Positions 59,883-64,000 of a DNA stretch of 64,000 bases are shown piece by piece; position 1 is the first letter of the stretch; each line of letters starts with the position of its first letter. Origin of the DNA: Eutypa lata. Lineage: Eukaryota > Ascomycota > Sordariomycetes > Xylariales > Diatrypaceae. The stretch is from positions 310,001 to 374,000 of the forward strand of contig JAKULF010000006.1 in the NCBI GenBank assembly GCA_022661535.1, given 5' to 3'. Position numbers and translations under genes: made by a program. A model generated the notes under the pieces. It saw nothing but the letters and a program-made list of their open reading frames with translations, was not told the origin of the DNA and did no database searches.

Positions 59883-60732
59883 ATGTTCACCAGTAGACTC
59901 CTCCCACTCTTTGCTGCATTTATAAGCAGCATGGCCTTCGCCCAAAAGGTCAAGTTGCGGTATATGCCACTGGGCGACTCCATAACGGAGGTCGTATGCT
60001 GGCGTTCGAAGCTCTGGCATATGCTGCAGACGACGGAATGGGCGGACGTGGACTGGGTCGGCTCTAGCAAGCTAGACAACTTCTGCGGCGACACGGCATA
60101 TGACCACGACAACGAGGGACATTCGGGGTTCCAAGCAGTCGGCATTGCCAACCTGAGGCTACTTCCCGTGTGGCTGCAGGCCAACCCAGCAGACGTGATT
60201 ACAATGCATCTGGGAATCAACGACCTCTCGCAGGGACACCAGGTCACCGAGATCATCGCTGCTTTTACGGTTCTAGTAGACGATATGAGGAGTAGCAATC
60301 CAAGGATGAAGATTATAGTAAGTGTCCCGTGCTCCCAGAAGCATAGTTTTCCCTTCATCCCGGCCTTCAATATATGTGCTAAGCCCGAATAAGGTCGCTC
60401 AAATTATCCCGATGGCCTTTGACGCCTTTGGAGTCATCCAGTCCCGAATCCAGAGCCTGAACAGCGCCATAGTCCCGTGGGCTCACGGGCTCAACAGCAC
60501 CGAGTCTCCGATCTGGGTTGTCGATCAGTATACGGGCTTCAGCAACACCGCTCACCTCCGCGACGGCATCCACCCCAATGATTCCGGCGACAGGAAGATG
60601 GCCAACGTCTGGTACCCTGCCCTAGTGCATGCGTTTGCGGTAGCTAAGGCGGACAAACTGCTCGAAGCGTGCCAGATATGCTGGTCTGCAAATGCTATGT
60701 CGGGTCAGGAACATTTTGTTCGAACGGGTTAA
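59883..60732 (+). CDS. Secreted SGNH/CE3-type carbohydrate esterase
   Basis: Exons 59883-60317 and 60394-60732, one 76-nt intron (GTAAGT...AAG), phase 0; 257 residues. Signal peptide MFTSRLLPLFAAFISSMAFA. SGNH blocks: MPLGDSITE (nucleophile Ser), DNEGHSG (oxyanion Gly), GINDL (Asn; most relatives have GTND) and DGIHPN (catalytic Asp and His). This block set is that of family CE3 acetylxylan esterases, which remove acetyl groups from hemicellulose. The C-terminal 25 residues after KADKLLEA (ending HFVRTG) look non-conserved. Position next to a GMC oxidoreductase and dead transposons suggests an accessory, plant-polymer-related locus, which is inference. Confidence 0.9.
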
Positions 60733-61065
60733 CACGGGAGATTTTCCGTGTTGGGGAAGAAAATGCAGCTAGTAAAATTTAACCGCTGAAGAAGAAAGAT
60801 ATTGGCAATGAGTTGGATATAAATAGGGGGGCGAAGGCCCATATTACGATCTATCATATATAACTACATACATGTATGTATAAAGTGGGCTGGTGTGGTT
60901 AGGCAGATAAATTAGTACCTCGGTACCTTGAACAATATACTTATTCAAACTCCACAACGATTATCTAACCAGATGCACCATTACATCACTAACTGCTCAA
61001 GGATAAAACCATACGAAAATAACCAAAACATCTTCATGTTATAGAGACATACAGACAGACAACTA
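60733..61065. other. Intergenic region between esterase and PPM1
   Basis: 333 bp, AT-rich, with the esterase 3' flank and the PPM1 leader. Nothing else is seen. Confidence 0.6.
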
Positions 61066-62359
61066 ATGTCTGCGCCTTCGATACCCAACCTCCTCTCCCT
61101 GCGAGGTTCGTTGGGAGGAGGAAGCAGAGGAGGAGGTCGCGGTCACGGTCGAGGTCGCGGGCGGGGCGGCGGTCCCCACTCATCGTCGTCTGCCGCCGGT
61201 CACGACACTGTTATTCAGGGGACGGACACGGACGCCGCTGTGTCGCGCATGAGCGCCGTCGACGCCGGATACTTAGAAGACCCATTCGCTCAGTTTTTCG
61301 TCCAGAGGCCCGCCGTCGGACATATGACGAGAAGACTCCCTATCATCAATCGAGGTAAATAAACATCGCACAGCACCACCACACCACCACCGCCCTTCCC
61401 AAAACAGCAGCCCCGTAACATCACCCCCTTTTGTATCTATATTTTCTAAACCCGCCAACATTTTGCTAAAGTAGAACATAGGAACATACGCCCGAACAGC
61501 AGCGCTCGACCGTTTGATTTCGTCATTTCTCTCTAGGACGAGTGGTGGTAGCAGTGAGCAACAGGGGGAACGACAGATCATCTCGCTAGGCGCGGGCACC
61601 GACACGCGTGTCTTCCGGCTGCTCTCTCCTCATCAGAAACAACAACAGCAACAGCCACAGCCACAGCCAGCACAAGCGAATCTCATCTACCACGAGATCG
61701 ACTTCCCGGCCGTGACCGCCAAGAAGCTGCAGCTGGTGCGGGCCGTACCGCCGCTGCGGAGCATCGTGCCGGACCCGGCGCTCGTGTCCGCCGAGGGGGA
61801 CGAGACGACGTGGAGCAGTAGCGGACAGCTCCCGGATGGCTGCGAGTACTGGTGCCATGGCCGCGACCTGCGCGACCTGCTCAAGCCCGACGCGAAGGCG
61901 CTGCGCGGCTTGCGCCCCGACGTCCCGACGCTGCTGGTGTCGGAGTGCTGCCTGTGCTACCTAGAACCGCACCAGGCTCTGGAGGTGATTCGGCATTTCG
62001 CGGACAAGATCCCGAACCTGGCTGTGGTATTGTACGAGCCTATCAAGCCGGACGACCCGTTCGGCAGGCAGATGGTGTCGAACCTGGCGGCGAGGCGCAT
62101 ACGTATGCCGACGCTGGATGTGTACAAGGACGCTAAGGGCCAGCAGGCGCGGCTGAGGGACGCGGGCTTCGAGCAGGTCGAGACGATGTCGGTTGAGGAT
62201 ATATGGCGGTCCTGGATCCCCGAGGGGGAGAAGGAGAGGGTGGATGGCCTGGAAGGGTTGGATGAGGTCGAGGAGTGGAATCTTCTCGCTGCGCATTACA
62301 TAGTCGCGTGGGCTTGGAGGGGGCAAGGATTTGAGGGCTGGAATAGTGGTGCGAGTTAA
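61066..62359 (+). CDS. PPM1: Leucine carboxyl methyltransferase 1 (PP2A methyltransferase)
   Basis: SAM-dependent enzyme that methylates the C-terminal leucine of the PP2A catalytic subunit and so steers PP2A holoenzyme assembly. Exons 61066-61354 and 61482-62359, one 127-nt intron splitting a Gly codon; 388 residues. The join restores [13 protein letters not shown]. Other motifs: [14 protein letters not shown] (SAM site, 130-143), [24 protein letters not shown] and [15 protein letters not shown]. The N-terminus carries an unusual RGG/RG-rich stretch (about 15-36), and a Q/P-rich loop ([14 protein letters not shown]) follows the SAM motif. Both inserts are low-complexity and absent from the compact yeast enzyme. 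Convergent with SPT3. Confidence 0.95.
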
Positions 62360-62677
62360 GACCAGATAGAGCGCCGGAGGTATCATATCTCGCCGTCAAA
62401 CACTAAGTCACCATTCGCGATGTAACGAGTCACCATAAGATATAGCGCTTGATTCCATTACATGAGCATTGCTTCATCTATTGCCTAATAATGCTAAAAG
62501 TCCAATGATACCAAGTGATAATATCTGCAAACCGTGAACGCCTTTCCAACCAGGGTATACCGAGCGGCCCAAAAAAAAAAAAAAAAAGAGCGCATCCAAT
62601 TCACCACCTTCTCCTTGCCCCAATGATGTCTGCCTTGTGAACGACGGCCTCCGTAACCTTTCTTCTTCGCCGCCAAC
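62360..62677. other. Convergent 3' region between PPM1 and SPT3
   Basis: 318 bp shared by two convergent genes, with a 17-bp A-run at about 62573-62587. No other feature is seen. Confidence 0.65.
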
Positions 62678-63667
62678 TTAAAATAGTTTCAAGTTTGTCT
62701 TCAGTTGCAACCGCGAACCGTTCAGCATAGCTCTCGACTTGATAGGCCGCGTCTGGAGCCGGCGGAACGCTTCCTGGACGTGGCGGGTTTCGACAGGGGC
62801 TCTCCCCTCGCTGGGGGGATCGAAGAGGCCCTGAGGCGCGAGCTTCCGCTTCTTGGTCCCATTAGTGCCGTTCTCGCCGCCGCTGCGCTCCTTCCATAGG
62901 TCCTCCTGCTCCTTGATCTTGAGGGCCTCTTCCGTCAGGGTCTGGACCATCTCGAAAGTGAGGAAGCCCAGGATGTCGACAATGTCGTCGGACGGCTTGC
63001 TGTCCGTCACGATGCCGAACCCGGCCCACTCCCGGAACCGCTTGCCCTTGCGGTAGGTGAACGAGGCCTGCCGGTACTCGGACCAGGTCACGTACTCCTC
63101 GCGCGTCATGGCCTTGGTGCGCTCGTCGGCCTTCTGCAGGCGCTGCAGGGTGATGAAGTTCATCTCCTCCTCCTCCTCGTCCTCCTCGTCGTCGCGCTCG
63201 GGGACCTCCTGGCTGTAGAACGACGAGGGCTCCCAGGGCAGCTTGACCTTGGCCTTCTTGTTCTTCTTGGCGGCCTCCTCAACGACGGGGCCCCCGGGCA
63301 TGGCGCCGCCGGGGCCGCCGACGCCGCCGGTCGGGTCGTCGGCCACGCCCAGGTCGGCCTCGCCGCCCTTCTCGTCCGAGTCCTTGGCGCTCTTGCGCAC
63401 GTCCTTCCACGACAGGAAGGTCCGCAGCCGCGACACCTTGGGCGCGTCGTCCCGGATCTGGAAGATCAGGTCGTTGATGGTGATGGTGCGCACGCCGCGC
63501 CGCGCCGCCAGCTCCGTGCACGCCCGCAGCATCTCGATCACCTGCTGCCGCACGATCTCCTCGATCATCGCCGTCGTCTCGACCGACGGCTCCCCCGTCT
63601 CCCCCGACACGTACATCATCTGCTGGATCTCCTGCCGGTACTTGTGCTGCTTGTTGCTGTCCCCCAT
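62678..63667 (-). CDS. SPT3: SAGA subunit Spt3 (double histone-fold protein)
   Basis: Component of the SAGA coactivator that helps deliver TBP to TATA promoters; nuclear. Single exon of 329 residues. The N-terminal histone fold (about 8-75: [22 protein letters not shown]...[34 protein letters not shown]) is related to TAF13. A Gly/Pro- and Lys-rich linker (about 105-145) and an acidic run ([10 protein letters not shown], about 166-175) separate it from the second, TAF11-like fold (about 185-265: [23 protein letters not shown]...[19 protein letters not shown]). It ends VQEAFRRLQ...[15 protein letters not shown]. The linker is longer than in yeast Spt3. Confidence 0.95.
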   Translation of the reverse strand: MGDSNKQHKYRQEIQQMMYVSGETGEPSVETTAMIEEIVRQQVIEMLRACTELAARRGVRTITINDLIFQIRDDAPKVSRLRTFLSWKDVRKSAKDSDEKGGEADLGVADDPTGGVGGPGGAMPGGPVVEEAAKKNKKAKVKLPWEPSSFYSQEVPERDDEEDEEEEEMNFITLQRLQKADERTKAMTREEYVTWSEYRQASFTYRKGKRFREWAGFGIVTDSKPSDDIVDILGFLTFEMVQTLTEEALKIKEQEDLWKERSGGENGTNGTKKRKLAPQGLFDPPSEGRAPVETRHVQEAFRRLQTRPIKSRAMLNGSRLQLKTNLKLF

Positions 63668-64000
63668 CTTGACGAATTGAGTTGGTGAGAAACGCGGATA
63701 GATCCTTATGAAGAGAAAGGGAAAGAAAGAGAGAGAGTGTGTGTGTGCGTGTGGCGCGCGCGTGTGAGCAGCGACGGAACAATGGAGCGAATGAGTTGGA
63801 ATAGCACCACCTGAGTCGGTCGGCGATCCCCAAACAACGCAAAGAACCCAAAATATAGCTTATAAACTGCGCCTGTCCCTAAAAACTAGTTATGTAATGC
63901 TATTATGAGAATAAAAATGGTGAATCCAACTTATTCCGATATAAATGTATACATTAGTTAGAGATTCTGTAGGCCGCAATTGAATTGAAGGCTTTGGATT
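63668..64000. other. SPT3 upstream region
   Basis: Contains a GA/GT/GC alternating microsatellite (about 63728-63766) likely within the SPT3 leader or promoter, then AT-rich DNA to the window end. Confidence 0.6.

Overview
The window looks like nuclear DNA of a filamentous ascomycete (Pezizomycotina, probably Sordariomycetes). Genes carry few short GT-AG introns of about 50-130 nt with CTAAC/CTGAC-like branch sites. Recognisable proteins include a SUN-family wall protein, a spherulin-type cupin, a 151-residue Rad6, fungal conventional kinesin, Spt3 and PP2A leucine carboxyl methyltransferase. A 14-kb block shows extreme C-to-T/G-to-A decay, as expected from repeat-induced point mutation (RIP).

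Layout. 1-786: 5' part of a hexose transporter (minus). 0.8-6.5 kb: gene-poor DNA full of GTAG/CATA microsatellites. 6.5-13 kb: a degenerate SprT-like membrane protein, a secreted cupin and a double SnoaL/NTF2-fold protein. 15.2-16.8 kb: SUN-family GPI-type wall protein. 18.6-29.3 kb: conserved housekeeping genes (CSN12/Thp1-like PCI protein, mitochondrial acetyl-CoA acetyltransferase, Rad6/Ubc2, kinesin-1). 32.1-33.3 kb: multispan membrane protein with a PPAY motif. 35.1-37.2 kb: a 698-residue unknown protein ending at the edge of the repeat block. 37.2-51.3 kb: two RIP-destroyed LTR elements; the right one is a Ty3/gypsy element whose RT and integrase remnants, LTRs and target duplication can still be read. 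53.1 kb: a tRNA-Lys(CTT) gene that seems to carry two insertions. 53.6-56.6 kb: an eight-exon secreted GMC oxidoreductase. 57.8-59.4 kb: an SRPK-like kinase pseudogene interrupted by a pol III-like sequence. 59.9-60.7 kb: a secreted CE3-type esterase. 61.1-63.7 kb: PPM1 and SPT3, convergent.

How the genes fit together. The conserved genes are individually normal and show no shared pathway. The block from 35 to 60.7 kb looks like an accessory compartment: dead transposons, an orphan gene, a broken kinase, and secreted GMC and CE3 enzymes that could act on plant polymers. I saw no complete secondary-metabolite cluster, CRISPR array or rRNA. The most unusual signal is the tRNA-Lys gene: removing a 52-nt GT...AG segment from the anticodon stem and a 14-nt segment at the canonical intron site leaves a perfect 73-nt tRNA. 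All exon joins were made by eye from splice signals and family knowledge; none was tested with transcripts.
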